Of a stretch of DNA of 64,000 nucleotides, positions 14,113 to 27,115 are shown one piece after another. Location: NCBI RefSeq assembly GCF_028769735.1, contig NC_088171.1, positions 80,714,716 through 80,778,715 of the forward strand, given 5' to 3'. The notes beneath the pieces are model-generated. The model saw only the letters and a list, made by a program, of their open reading frames with translations. It did no database searches and was not told the origin of the DNA. The first letter of the stretch is position 1. Each line of letters begins with the position of its first letter. This DNA comes from Zonotrichia leucophrys gambelii. Its lineage: Eukaryota > Chordata > Aves > Passeriformes > Passerellidae. A program made the position numbers and the translations under genes.

Positions 14113-16849
14113 CAGTTATAGAATTCTTGATTAAAAATGAACTTTTTCTACTCTTGTGAATGCATTCCACAAAATCCTATTTTCCACTACCTAAGAATAC
14201 ATTCTATTGCAGTACTAAAGACCTTTTCTGTATTTGTGGGTAGAACACAGCCCTCTTAATGCTGGTAGAGCATGGCATTGCATATAAATTACTTTCCTTT
14301 TTTGTAAAACAGGTTTGTTTTCAGTGTAGCCATTTAAGATTTGCTGCCTCTCATCTAAAGAGATGTGTTTGGTTCATAACAAGGGAGCTGCTTGTGATTA
14401 AGCATTTAAAGTATTACCATTTATTTCTTCATTTTAAGTATACAGATGGTGTCCCCCCTCTTACCTTCCCCCTGCCTTTTTTTGCCCTTCAACTTTCTTC
14501 ATTTCTAGGGTATGGAATTCCTTTGCTGTTGTGCAGCCTTAGCATTTTTTCTAGTAATATAAAGCTACTGATATATTTAATATTTAATATCTACTAGGAG
14601 GTAGATGTTGAAATATTTTCCTAGGCCTATTCTAGTTCTAGTCTAAGATTTGGAGGGAGAACATGTGCCATGCTTATTACTGTTGGTATAGGAGAGCTGC
14701 TTGTTATCTCCTATTTGAGGTCAGACTAACAAGTGCCTTGAAAACCATTCTTTTCCTACAAAATCTGTTTGACAAGTTGTGTTTCCAACTGCAGATCTTA
14801 AGTTTTGCTTTGGTTAAATCTCTCCCTTTTCAAGTTAAGAAAATGTCATCTTTTTATGATTGCCACAAAGTTCTGTCATCTAGTTCCCAAGGACTTTCCT
14901 TATTGCCCCGTGCCTCTGCATTTCTCACAACTTCCCTGGAGACTAGAAAACGGAGAAGGTCTGTACCTATATAGCATTGTCACTGTGTTTTGCCACCCTC
15001 CCTTCTGCTCACTCAATTCCTCCACTTCCAAAACCATCCTAAATCATCTTGGCAATAGAGAGTTTCTTCAAAGAATGTTTCAGATGACCTCAAAATAGGA
15101 CACAGGGCAACGGAGGGGGTTAAAACAGACAGATAAGTGTTCTTTAACCTTCTGATTTGGAAGGAAAGTTCCCTCCTCATTCTAGATGGAGCAGTTTAAT
15201 TCTGGGAGCAGGACTTAGAAACCAGGATGTACTAGTGAGATGCCAAAGAATTGAGTATCACCAGGAATAGTCTGTCCACTTTGTCATTAACTATCATCAC
15301 CTCTTCTCCAATAGCAGATACTGTGGAAGGACACCAGCAGGTTACCATCAGAAACTCTCTCTTGTTATGCTGTTCTTTTTAAATTATCCATTCCTTTGCA
15401 AAACTGGGCAACAAATAGAACTCAGCTTTAGGAGGGGTTGGCAACTGCTTAGTCGGAGTGCAGACACTTTAATGAACTAACAAAAAAGTAGGTTGTAGGG
15501 TAGGGATCGATCTTTTGCACTCAAATTAAATGACCTGGGAGGCAGAAGAAACAAGTAAGTGATGACTTTTTGGTGTTTGAGATCCTTAATTAGGCATATC
15601 CTGACAGTTAGGAGGTGGCTCCTCTCAATGGGATGTGAGGCACCTCAACCTATTAACTCTGTAAATGAATGTTTAAAGGACAATAAAGGAGTTTTGCCGG
15701 TGTTTTTCTTTCAACTGTTATCCAAATGAGCAAAGCAGGTTGAAGAATGTGTGAAGTGATTAATTACACTAATTAAAAACACTTTATTTACACTTACTCT
15801 ATAATTTATCATTACTACTTTTGTCAGTTGATCGAAGGTGAGTGAAGTGTTGTTTATAATTGGTATGGGAGCTAATTAAATGGTCGTTCAAGCACGTTTT
15901 GGTCTATTTCCTTTGTCAATTAGAACTGGCATCGTAATAGATGACTGACCAAATGGAGATGTATAGCACAATAGTAGTACTACATTTTACTACTTACTTG
16001 GAGAAGCAAACGGGAAGCCAACAGACTTTTAATCTCAGGAAGAAAAAACCCTTCTCCTTTCACTTGCCTGCTATTTTTGTTTGTAACTTCACATGAAAAA
16101 CTCAGGTAACAAACATGCAATTACCTCACAGAGGGTGACTAGGTAGATGTTTCTGTTGTTTGTACTGTGATTATTTTAGCCAATTCAGAGGTAATTATTG
16201 CACAGATTTGGAATACTGAATTAATCGTACCATTATTTTGCAATAATATAGCGCTGTATGTAACTTGTCATTATCTGATATTTATTTTATAATGGAAAAA
16301 CTACCAGATAATGTATTATTGAATACTTGTTGCACACTAAATTCTACATAAATATATGTTCATAAATCAGCCTTTTTATTTGTTTTGTTTGTTTGTTTTG
16401 GAGATCAACCATACTATTGCTATATCTTGAATTGTTAGATACTGTGAAGCTAAAATGTTTGAAGTATTCCCTAAGATACTGTGGTCTAAGGATTAGGAAA
16501 TGGGAGCAACTTTTCAGATGTTTGACAGGCAGACACTAGGGGTAGATTATCATTGATATCCCCAAGAGAGCAATTTCTGTTGTTTCTTTTTGGGAGTTCC
16601 TCCTTTACAAGAAACTCACATTTATCTGACTATTTAGCTTTGTGACACAGTAATGGTGCTACAATGTGACAGAAAAACTGTAAAGATCTTTCAGTGTGTA
16701 ATAGAGTTGAATCTACACCCCTGCAACCTTAACTTGCTCTCCTGTAGTTTAAATATGTATCACAAGTACTGATTGTACTTAAATCTTATCAGACTTTCCC
16801 TTGGGAAACTGTCCTTACTAAAAAAGGGGTCCTGCTATGCTGGACACAC

Positions 16850-18812
16850 TTTAGGAAGGAAATCTTAATGGCACAGGAGTAGGCCATCCTTACATGCGAT
16901 AAGATGAGCTGATGAGGAAGAAGTCCAGCCTGGCTGAAGAGGGAGCTTTTTCTGGAACTTAGGTGGAAAAGAAGAGATTATTACCTTTGGAAGAAGGGGT
17001 AGGCAACTCAGGAAGGCTACAAAGATGTCATTTGGTCATGCAGAGAGAAAATGAGAAAGGCAAAAGCTCACTAGAACTCAATCTGTTAACTGCTGTGAAA
17101 GATAAAATGTGTTTATACAAATACATTAACAACAAAAGGAGGGCTCAGGAAAATCTCCATCCATTATTGGATTTGGGCAGGAGGGGAAACAAGGCTAAAG
17201 TATTTAATGTCGTCTTTGCCTGAGTCTTTATCAGAAAGACCAGTTACCCTCAGAACAACCAGACCCTGAGCTGGTCGACAGGCATGGAGGGCAGAATAGA
17301 CTTCCTGCAATGCAAGGGAAGTTGTGAGTGACCTGTTGTGCCATTTGGACATCACAAGTCTGTATGGGGCAGGATGGGATTCACCAGAGGGTGCTGAGGG
17401 CGTTGGCAGAGCTCACCAAGTCGCTCTCCATCATTTACCATCAGTTACCATGATGGTTGACCAGGGACGTCCCAGACAACAGGAGGCTGGCAGATGGGAT
17501 GCCTGTCTACAAGAAGTGTTGGAAGGAGGAACTACAGGGCTGTCAGCCCAACCTTGGTGCTGGGGAAGATTATGGAACAGATTATCCTGAGTGTGATCAC
17601 ATGGCACATATTGGACAAGCAGGGTATCAGGCCCTGTCAGGATCAGGTTTAGGAAAGGCAAGTCCTGTTCACCAACCTGATCTCCTTCTATGACCAGGTG
17701 ACTTGCTTTGATTATGAGGGAAAGACTGTGGATTTAATCTACCTGGACTTCAGAAAAGCTTTTGCCCACAGCATTCTCCTGGGAAAACTGGCAGCCTATG
17801 GCTTGGACTTGGGTTAAAAACTGGAATGACGGCCAGACCCTAAGAGTGGTGGTGAATGTTGCTGCATCCACTTGGTGGCCAGTCAGTTGTGGCCAGGATT
17901 GGAGCCAGTCCTATTTAATATTTTTATCAACAATCTGGACAAGCGGATGGAGTGCACCCTGAGCAAGTTCATGGTTCACAACAAGTTGGGCAGGAGTGTT
18001 AATCTGCTGGAGGGTAGGCAGGCTCTGCAGAGGGATCTGGGCAGGCAGGATCAATGGGCCAGGGCCAGCTGCACGAGGTTCAACAAGGCGAAGTGCCACG
18101 TCCTGTGCCAGGCCACAACAGCCTCATGCAGCTCCACAACATGGGGGAAGAGTGGCTGGGAAGTTGCCCGTGGAAAAGGACATGGCAGTAGACAGCTGAG
18201 CATGATCTAGGAGTGTGTCCAGGTGGCCAATGGCATCCTGGCCTGGAGCAGCAATAGTGTGGGCAGCAGGAGCAGGGCAGGATCATCATCCTGCACTCAG
18301 CACTGCTGAGGCCACACCTCAGATCCTGTGTCCAGCTTTGGATCTCTCAATGCAAGAAAGACATTGAGGTGCTGGAGCTTGTCCAGAGAAGGACAGCAGA
18401 GCAGGTGAAGGGTCTGGAGCAGCTGAGGGAGCTGGGGTTGTTTAGCCTGGAGGAAGAGAGGCTCAGGGGAGACCTCATTGCTCTCTACACCTGCAAGAAA
18501 GGAGACTGTAGCTAGGTGGAGGTCAGTCCCTCTTCCCAGGCAACCACCAACAGGACAAATGGAAACGGTCTCAAGCTGCACCAGGTGAGGTTCAGGTTGG
18601 ACATCAGGAAGAATTATTTTCACTGAAGGAGTGGTTAAGCATTGGAAGAAGCTTTGCAGGGAGGTGATGGAGTCACGATCCCTGGAAGTGTTCAAGAAAC
18701 AACTGGAGGTTGCATTTAGTGCTGTGGTTTAGTTAGATAAAGTGATGTTCAGTCAAAGGTTGGATTCTATGATCCTGGAGTCTTTTTCAACCTTAACAAT
18801 TCTATGATTTCA
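16850..18812 (+). mobile_element. CR1 LINE fragment, sense, about 2 kb, inactive
   Basis: The sequence translates in broken frames to a CR1 reverse transcriptase (ORF2). From about 16850 it resembles the linker RKEILMAQE, then KKMCLYKYINNKRRAQENLH-like sequence at 17090-17160, the finger and palm regions around 17240-17700, and [18 protein letters not shown] near 17905-17970. The catalytic FADD box is lost: KF is followed by MVHNKLG where intact copies have ADDTKLG. The 3' UTR ends with tctatgatttcataatg, the typical CR1 tail. Frameshifts, internal deletions and stops make it non-functional. It lies in sense orientation in the CTNND2 intron and shares a long, very similar segment with the antisense copy near 26.1-27.1 kb. 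The 5' boundary is approximate. Confidence 0.88.
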
Positions 18813-19871
18813 TAATGTGTTTGTTTTTAAAATCTCACTTGTGATCTGGTAGTATTAGAAATATTACAAATTTAATAGGATGAGCTTCATTCCCCCCCAT
18901 CTCAAATCAGTGTCAGTGTACTGAATTAATCTCTCAGCACTTAGAAAATTGCTTATCTTCTGACACTGGTAAGCTCCTTGGAGCCCAAGTTCCTACTGGC
19001 TTTCTTATATGAGATACTCTTCTGCTTATGACCACCATGGGGTATGATTCAGATGAGCTCTGCTACTTGTGTGGTCACTAGACAAGTTCTTACCCTACAG
19101 TGAAAGGGAAGAAAACATTTAATGACTCACCAGCTCTGACTCCCAAACAAGATTCCTGTCTTTTCAACAACTCTTGGTGCTGATGCCTATTTTTTGTAAT
19201 CTCTCAATGAAGCTTCAGTCAGCATTAATGACTTTTCATTGAATCAAAAGTCAGTGTGTTGATGCACTTTGGTCTTTGTTGGTTTTGGTTTGATTGTTTT
19301 TTTGTTTTTTTTTTTTAGCTGGAACAGTATAAGCAGGTACTGGGAAGTTTCTTAGTATTTTGTTTTTCTGCTATTTAAAATAGTTTTGCTTGCAAACACT
19401 TTCCATTTAAGAATAATTTATTTAAACATAAACTAAAAATTAAACTTTTAGGTTGTGATTTTGTTTCCTTGGTTTGATTTTTGCTTTTTTTACTCTGAAT
19501 GATGTAAGAAGGAAGAGGACATGGTCTGAAAAGAGCAGAAATGACAGGCAAGATATTTTATTTTCAAAGAAAATATTGCTCTTGAAAATTAAAAAGACAA
19601 ATGTTTTCATAATTTCATTTTTTTTGTTCACTTTTGACCCAGTCATGAATTATAATAGTAGCCTGGGTTCTTTGCATCACTTGCTTCCCGTAATCAACTC
19701 CTACTGTGAGGTCCTTGAATTAATAATAGTCTCATCATTTAAGACCACTCACTTCCTTAGTTTGGTTTTTAAATAGCTACACTGCACCTTGTTGCAGCAT
19801 TGTGCATGGTGTTTTCAGAAGGAAAAGCAGTGGCCCCTGCAGGAATCCTGCCAGTGCAGATCCCTGTCCCT

Positions 19872-19890
19872 CCCAGCCAGGGGGCACACT
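19872..19890 (+). promoter_or_regulatory. CTCF-like motif
   Basis: cccagccagggggcacact contains the CTCF core CCAGGGGGCAC. It sits in a GC-rich patch (about 19.79-20.03 kb) within an AT-rich intron. Sequence match only. Confidence 0.4.
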
Positions 19891-22259
19891 CTGCCCCAGC
19901 TGTGCCATGGGGCTCATCCTGCAACCCTGGCCTCCTGCTTCCCCCAGTTCCCCGTGGCAGCAGCAGGCAGCTGCTGTGGAAGCTCCCTCTGCTGTGGTTT
20001 GTCTGAGCCTGGAGCTCACCAGGTTACACTGATGGCCAATGCAGAATTCCCCGTGCCCAGAACCAGGCTGGTCGGTGCAAGGTCAGACTGCTTGGGCAAA
20101 TGCAGTGTGGCAGGAAGATGGCAAATATGGGCTTCAGTGCTGCTCTCTTTAGTAAGAGGGCACTGCCTCTGCTCCTCTTGTCCATTTGGCTTGAGGTGTG
20201 CAAGGTACACTCAGGTCCTCCACATCTCTGAAACTAGGAAGTTTTGAAATAAAAAAAAATAACCTTGTAATAACCAGCATAACTGGCAGCAAGAGGGGTG
20301 GGTAATATAAACTAAGGGAAAGGGCTTCACACAAAGCCCCCTCTCCTCACGGCCTGAATGAGAGAGACATTTTCCTCCAACTCTGTCAGTGCCTGCCAGT
20401 TCCTGGGCTTCCAAACCACAGAAGAAATTCCTGTTTCCCTTCTCTGATCCTAGAAAAGTCCTCTGCTCTCCATCACCTCTGACGTTTCTTTGTGGGTTGT
20501 CTCCCTGATGTAAGCATATCCTCCATCTACATCTTCTCTTTTCTTGCCTGGTCTTCTCTGTGCTCCAGCAGCTTTCCCCCACTTAAGTGCACTTTGTGTC
20601 CCAAGCAAGACACCACCCTCTCCCTCTCCTGCCAGCTCCTTTCTGAGCTGGGTTACAGAGGCCGAGGGCAGCAGCCTAGGGAGGCTTGCACACTGCTCTG
20701 CTCAAGGATAAGAGGAAGAGGAAGGTATTGTCTGCAGTATCTGTCCTCCAAACTGGAGACAAGTTAAAGAGTTGATTGCTCTACCCTGCTCCATCATTTG
20801 AGGTCAGTCCACAGAGGTGTCTCTTGTAGTGTGATGGCTCTGACTCAGTTTCCTGAATTTTCACTCTTACCTCTACCATTTCAATAAAGGAGGAGAGTGG
20901 CACAAATTTAATCAGTGAAAAATTGGTACTATCAACCCTGAATAATCCAACATCAATATTCTTTCACAAGGATTTTTTTTTTTAATGTGGTAGTGAAAGC
21001 ATAAGGGAGGACAGGTATTTATGTCTTCCCCATTGACTCAAATGGAAACCAAACAGTACAAAATTTTAAAGCAATACTACAGATCATTGATATCTGCTAC
21101 ACCAAATCTTATGAAGCCCAAAGTGTTTGTTTTAAATGGAACAATTGCAGTAATTATGTCTCATTAAAGGAACCAGTAAGACTGAATTGTGCTAGCAGTT
21201 AACTAGTGATTTCAAGTGCATAGCTGAAAATTGAGAATTTCCAGCTGCCTTAACTCTTCTGAAAGCAAATGAAAAACAGTTAGATGAACAGAGTTTAAAT
21301 TCTAGCCTGGAAGAAATGGTAGATTGTTGTCAAGAGCCATCAGTGTACAGGACACAAACTTCTCTTCTGAGTGAACTGCAGGCTCTTTAGAAGGTTTGGT
21401 TTTACCTTCAGATTGAAATCTCAAGAATGTTAATGAGAAAAGCAATCCATCTTTTCCCTATCAGACAAGGGAGGACTGCTTGTAGTCCCTAAAAAACAAA
21501 CTCGTGTTTTCTCATGGTCATTTCAATTGATCTCAAATGTATCTTCTAGTTTGTATGCTTGATTTAGGGCTTTGCTATTTACAGCTGAGCAACCACTACT
21601 CTATTCTACACTTGCTTGGACTTATTTAAAATTCTAGGCTTATTTAAAATATATATCTGTCTCTCTGAAATTACTTTGTAATTATTGAAATGTATGTTCA
21701 TTTTAATTGTTCATTACTGCTTGTTAAGGTAAAAAATAAAAACTGCTAAATAAAACCAGTATTTTAGTGAACTTCAAACTATGTGTGCCAAACTTTTAAC
21801 ATTCTTTTTTTAAGAGGTTGGATAAGTTTCTTTAAGTGCATGGAAGTGTTTAAACTAAGTGGTGCAGGGAACCCATGTATGTGTTTCTAGCTGGCAATGT
21901 AAATCCCCTAGTGAGCCACAGTAATATGAAAGCAGCACTTGAAAGCCAGATGCAATGAAAATTTAAACATATTGCATTCATAGCATGTGATAGTTTAATC
22001 ATTATTTAAGCTTTAGAAATGTCACAGCATAATTACTTTCAGAATGAGTACAAACACTTTCATGCACAAAAAATTTCTTTCTTCTTGCAACTTTGGCTTC
22101 TCATGGGAAACTTATGCCTTTGTGAAATTTCTAAACTTGATCTTGTTCATCACTTGATCACAGAAAAATTATCAGTGAAAATTCAAAATCCAAGAGATTG
22201 AAATAAACCCTACAGATCTTTTTAGAACTAAGCATGTATTTTCTTTATGGTCTTAAAAT

Positions 22260-22276
22260 AAAAAAAAAAAAAAAAA
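22260..22276 (+). repeat. Poly(A) run
   Basis: Seventeen consecutive A after cttaaaat. No retrocopied gene or SINE is recognisable upstream, so it is a simple homopolymer. Confidence 0.9.
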
Positions 22277-23254
22277 GTGAAAGTATTTCTTTAATAAAGA
22301 AGAAATTTTGCGACAAAACCAGTTAAATGGAAAACGCTAAATAAACCCTATTTGCAGAGCCAGGGAATGGAAAATACCAAAGGCTGGATTTATAAGCCTT
22401 ACCCATAGAGGATTAAATTTAGCTTTCTTGTGGATGTGATACATTTTTACTGGCCTCACAGCATACACAGGGCTCTACCTCCTTCTGTACTTGTAAGGAA
22501 AATCCAGGGACCAGAACTTACGTTCTCAATTTGTCCTGTATGTCAAATGTTCTGATGAATGCCATTGATTTTGCAGTATAAATTGTGTTGATGTGTAAAA
22601 TAGTGTCAAAATCCCAGTCTGCATTTAGATGGGAGCACTTCTTCTTTACATAGCCTACTACAATTTGTTTATAATATGAGCAGTCCAGGTTGGATTTGGA
22701 AAATAGCAGTTCTAATGGTTCTGCCATTTCTGAGAAATGGGCTAGAGGAAAAAATACTCTCTGTGTAATTCGGGGGTGGGGTTGTTTGCATGTTTTCTAA
22801 GTGGAAATCATTTTGGAACAGCTTTACATCCTCATAGCAAAGATTTAAAGGTCATAGAAACTGCCTTTGTATCAGGAATGTACTGGATGTTATTTCTGGT
22901 AAATTCATTGGAATTTTTCCATTGTGAGTCTGTTTAAAACTGAACTTACCACATGTTCTGTAGGAGCAAAATCATTGTAATCATTTCACATCTCTTAAGG
23001 CTTGTGTCACCTTCTGTGCTCTCACGAGCTTGTTAGTGCTAACCAAAGGATGAACCTGTCATCCCTGTGGAGCCACTGAGTGTGCTACACATGACAGCTG
23101 TTGGGTTGAAGGTAACCTGTGCAATGGCCAAGGTACAACCCTTTTTCCTCCTCTTGTATTTCACTTCCTGGGCCCAGACACTGAAAGAGACTGATATCAG
23201 TGAAGACAGAGAGAGGATTAAGTGTGTATTCTTTAATGTAGCTCTCTGTGTGTA

Positions 23255-24138
23255 GAATGACAGAATGGCTTGGGTCAGAGAGAATCTTTAGGCTCATCTA
23301 GTTCCAACCCCACAGCTGTGGATCGGGACATCTCCATTTAGACTGGGTTGCTCAGGGCTCCACCCCACCTGGCCTTGAACCCTTACAGAGATGAGTTATC
23401 CACATCTTCTCTGAACAACTTGTGCCATTGCCTCACCACCACAGCGAAGATTTTCTTCCTAACAGCTAATTTAAAGCTACTCTGTCAATGTGAAGCCATT
23501 GTGCTGCCACTACATGCCCTTATAAAAAGTCTCTCTCCATCTTTCTTGTAGGTGCCCTTCAGGTGGTTGGAAGCCCACAGTTAGGTCGCCCTAAACCCTT
23601 TACTTTTCCAGACTGAACAATCCCAATTCTCTTAGCCTTTCATCATAGGAGAGGTGCTCCATCTAACTTAGTGGCCGTACTCTGGACTTGCTCCAACAGA
23701 TGTTCTTCCTGTGCTGGGATGCCCAGAGCTGGGTGCAGCCCTGCAGGTGGGATGTCACCAGAGCAGAGCAGAGGGCCAGAATCCCCTCCCTCACTGCTGG
23801 CCACGCTGCTTTGGCTGCAGCCCAGGACACGTTTGGCTCTCTGGGCTGTGAGTGCCCATGGCTGGGTCATGTCCAGCCTCTCCAGCACCCCAAAGTCCTT
23901 CTTGGCAGGGCTGCTCTGGATCTGTTCATCCCCCAGCCTGGGTTGATACCAGGATTTACCCTGATCCAGGAGCAGCACCTTGCACTTGTTCTTGTTAAAC
24001 ATCATGAGATTCCCATGCACCCACTTCTCAAGCTTGTCCAGGTCCCTCTGGATGCTATCCCATCCTTCAGGTGTGGCAACTGCACCACTCAGCTTGGTGT
24101 CATCTTCAAATTTGCTGCAGGTGCACTTGATTCCTATG
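23255..24138 (-). mobile_element. CR1 LINE 3' fragment, antisense
   Basis: On the minus strand this gives the ORF2 C-terminal region (FNKNKCKVLLLDQG, LGDEQIQSSPAKKDFGVLER and RAKRVLGCSQSSVAS) followed by the 3' UTR. On the plus strand the CR1 tail appears as agaatggcttgggtcaga and ctagttccaacccc near 23260-23320. The 5' truncation point is near 24138, in the segment just before the catalytic ADD box. It is 5'-truncated like most CR1 copies and carries stops. It belongs to a subfamily different from the pair at 17-18.8 and 26.1-27.1 kb, judging from its 3' UTR wording. Confidence 0.9.
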
Positions 24139-24928
24139 TGGAAAAATTGGAAAATTTGCTATGTGCATGTGGTAAGCTAAATCACTTTCAGGTGAACCTA
24201 ATGAAGATTAGGATATGTTTTAGTTTCACAGAGCTACTAAATAACTGTGGAAAGTGTTCATGGTCCTGACATGCCCTTCAGTCTGGCAGCCCCAGTTCAG
24301 GCTCACTGCCTGTACTTGGCTCTCCTGCTATGCAGTGCTGTTGTGGGGAAGATAAGATAGCTGAAAAATAGTTATCAAAGATTCACTGAGATCAGGGTGT
24401 TTCCTGCACGATGAGAAGAGCAATTAATATTTTAAAGGCTGCCATCCATCCCTACAGGCACCAAAGTATTACATCACTCTGTGTACAGGACAGTGGCAGT
24501 AATCAATAGATCTAATGTGCTGGGGGCTCAGGGAGGGACAAGTTAGCATTTCCCAGGCAGAATGACTGGATATAATTAAGAGAAATAAACAAGGCTTATC
24601 CTTAGGGGGAAAAACCCTCATCAGCTATTCTGAGTTGAAAAGCAGGAGTTCTCTACCAAATAGTATGGTTGGATTTGTTCAGGCATAGAATTTCTTCACC
24701 AGTCAAAATGATACATTTCTTACAAAGAAAGCAATGTGGTCTGTTGTTTGAACATGATGACTGAGTGGTAAGGAAACAACATAATGCATGCATTTTACTT
24801 ACTGAAAAGTCAAATTCTGAAAATCTGAAGCCAGATACATCTGATAATTTCAAGACTCACTTGACAGATAATGCAGGTATGCTCTTTCACTGAGGCTTTC
24901 TGACTGCTCTCAAATCCTGTCCCCACAG

Positions 24929-25101
24929 GGCCCAGCCTCCTCTCCCAGAGTGCACTCCAGCTCAATTCCAAACCTGAAGGATCCTTCCAGTACTCAGCCA
25001 GCTACCACAGCAACCAGACCCTCGCCCTGGGTGAAACAGCTTCTGCCCAGCTCCCGTCCCGCAGCAGTCAGGCCAGAGGTGCCATCCAGAGCTACAGCCA
25101 G
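24929..25101 (+). CDS. CTNND2: CTNND2 coding exon, 173 bp
   Basis: The acceptor is tgtccccacag and the donor is gtatgt. The first two bases (GG) complete an Arg codon, followed by [20 protein letters not shown], then [20 protein letters not shown] and [17 protein letters not shown], ending on a complete codon. The segment [20 protein letters not shown] is essentially that of mammalian delta-catenin; the later part is more variable, as expected for a disordered linker. It is rich in Ser and Gln, with no membrane segment and no folded domain. At 173 bp it is not divisible by three, but together with the following 565-bp exon it sums to 738, so the pair could be skipped without a frame change. 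Related CR1 copies in opposite orientation lie on either side of it, about 6 kb upstream and 1 kb downstream. Confidence 0.96.
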
Positions 25102-26119
25102 GTATGTGTCCTAAGCAACTGTGGTCTCTCACTCCTGAAATTGTGTGGAGGAGCTCCCAGGAAAGAGCTGTTTGCTGCTTCCCACACCTGGATTTCTGCC
25201 TTTACTTTCTGTCTTGTTCAACACACCTGCAGCAGGGTGGAGTTGCCATCTTGATTTTTGTAAATCTCTGGTGGGTTGACTTGCATAGTGATAAAGTAAT
25301 CCTGATTAACAAGGAGATCTGCATACCAGATTAACTTGCTTGCATATATATATTTTGATAATAGCATGTTCAGGCATTTAGTTTTCACAGTGCCTGTGCT
25401 GATTATGAGTCTATCCTAAAGTCTAGGACCTGCCAGCATTGCCACATTACTGAAAGCAGTAAGTGCCAGGAAACAAACAAAGCCAGGCTGACACCAGATG
25501 TGAAACCTGCCTGGGATACCATGCATCACATGGTGCTATGGCCTCATCTCAAGTGTAGGAAACAGTTTTTTCACTACATATTGTAGGACTGTCGCCTTTA
25601 CTTTTGAAACATTTTGAAAGATTGTCTCAGATATACATGAAAACTTTGTAAATCCCTCTGCCCGTTTAAACCATCTCTCCTGGCTCTGACATGTAACCCT
25701 CTCACCTTCTGTGCTTTTCACTGTGACATCAAAGCCTCTCAGGAGAAAGTTAAGCTTCACTTTTAGACAAGATGTGTTCATGCTTCTGTACTTAAAAGTC
25801 TAACTGGGTTGTGTCGGTCAGCACTGGTTATTTTCTCTGTTTAGATGCTAACCATCCTAGCAAAGCAGATCATCAGGAAATTTTGCAGCTCAGGATTCTG
25901 TAGAAGAGAGTAGCTATTTGAATTTCAAAGCCTAAAATTGCTAAGAGATTTCAAGTATTAGAGTCATTGCACAGTTTGTGAGATGCTGAGAGACATACAA
26001 TATTCTATTCTCTCAATTTTCTCAGAAAAGCTCTCTATTCCCTAAGACTGAAAAATAAAATAAAGCACAGTTAAATTAAATTTCAAATTGTGTAGGTAAG
26101 AACAGAGTCCAAACACTAA

Positions 26120-27115
26120 CCCAGCAGTGGCCATCAGTGAATCATGTCCCCAAGTGCCACAGACCCTCAGGGATGGTGACTTGACAACCCTTTCAGTGAA
26201 AAAAATTCTTCCTGATGTCCAACCTGAACCTCACCTGGTGCAGCTTCAGACCGTGTCCTCTTGTCCTGTTGGTGGTTGCCTGGGAAGAGGGACTGACCTC
26301 CACCTAGCTACAGTCTCCTTTCTGGCAGGTGTAGAGAGCAATGAGGTCTCCCCTGAGCCTCTCTTCCTCCAGGCTGAACAACCCCAGCTCCCTCAGCTGC
26401 TCCAGACCCTTCACCAGCTCTGCTGCCCTTCTCTGGACAAGCTCCAGCACCTCAATGTCTTTCTTGCATTGAGAGATCCAAAGCTGGACACAGGATCTGA
26501 GGTGTGGCCTCAGCAGTGCTGAGTGCAGGATGATGATCCTGCCCTGCTCCTGCTGCCCACACTATCGCTGCTCCAGGCCAGGATGCCCTTGGCCTTCTTG
26601 GCAACCTGGGCTTATAATGGCTCATGTTCAGTTGCCTGTATCAGTGCCCCCATGTCCTTTTCCACGGGCAACTTCCCTGCCACTCTTCCCCCATGTTGTG
26701 GAGCTGCATGAGGCTGTTGTGGCCTGGCACAGGACATGGCACTTCGCCTTGTTGAACCTCGTGCAGCTGGCCCTGGCCCATCGATCCTGCCTGCCCAGAT
26801 CCCTCTGCAGAGCCTGCCTTACCCTCCAGCACATCAACACTCCCAGCCAGCTTGGTTTATTTTGGCAAACTGGTTGAGGGTGTACTCCATCCCCTTGTCC
26901 AGGTCATTGTTAAAGATACCAAACAGAGATCCCTGGGGAATTCCACTTGTGGCAGGCAATGCCCTTGATGCCACACCAACCTTTCACCACCATTCCCTAG
27001 GCCCAGCCACCCAGCCACGTTTTTACCTAGTGAAGAGTGCACCCAGCCGTGCCATGGGCTGCCAGCTTCTCCAGGTGCATCTTGTGGAAAATAGCATCAT
27101 CTGGAGTTCTGCTTT
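26120..27115 (-). mobile_element. CR1 LINE fragment, antisense, sister of the 17-kb copy
   Basis: Minus-strand translation gives the ORF2 segment [20 protein letters not shown] and its continuation to the C-terminus, nearly the same as the copy at 18.0-18.2 kb. The 3' UTR-side segment at about 26190-26530 mirrors 18297-18640 with only a few changes; the spurious reverse reading of both copies gives the same long string ending [11 protein letters not shown]. The extreme 3' tail is absent or eroded, and the 5' end breaks off near 27115. It lies about 1 kb downstream of the 173-bp exon. Confidence 0.9.

Noticed and set aside
18297..18695. 132-codon minus-strand frame repeated at 26127-26522 on the plus strand
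   Set aside because: The shared reading is the reverse complement of CR1 LINE sequence in both places, not a gene family; it is useful only as proof that the two repeats are related.
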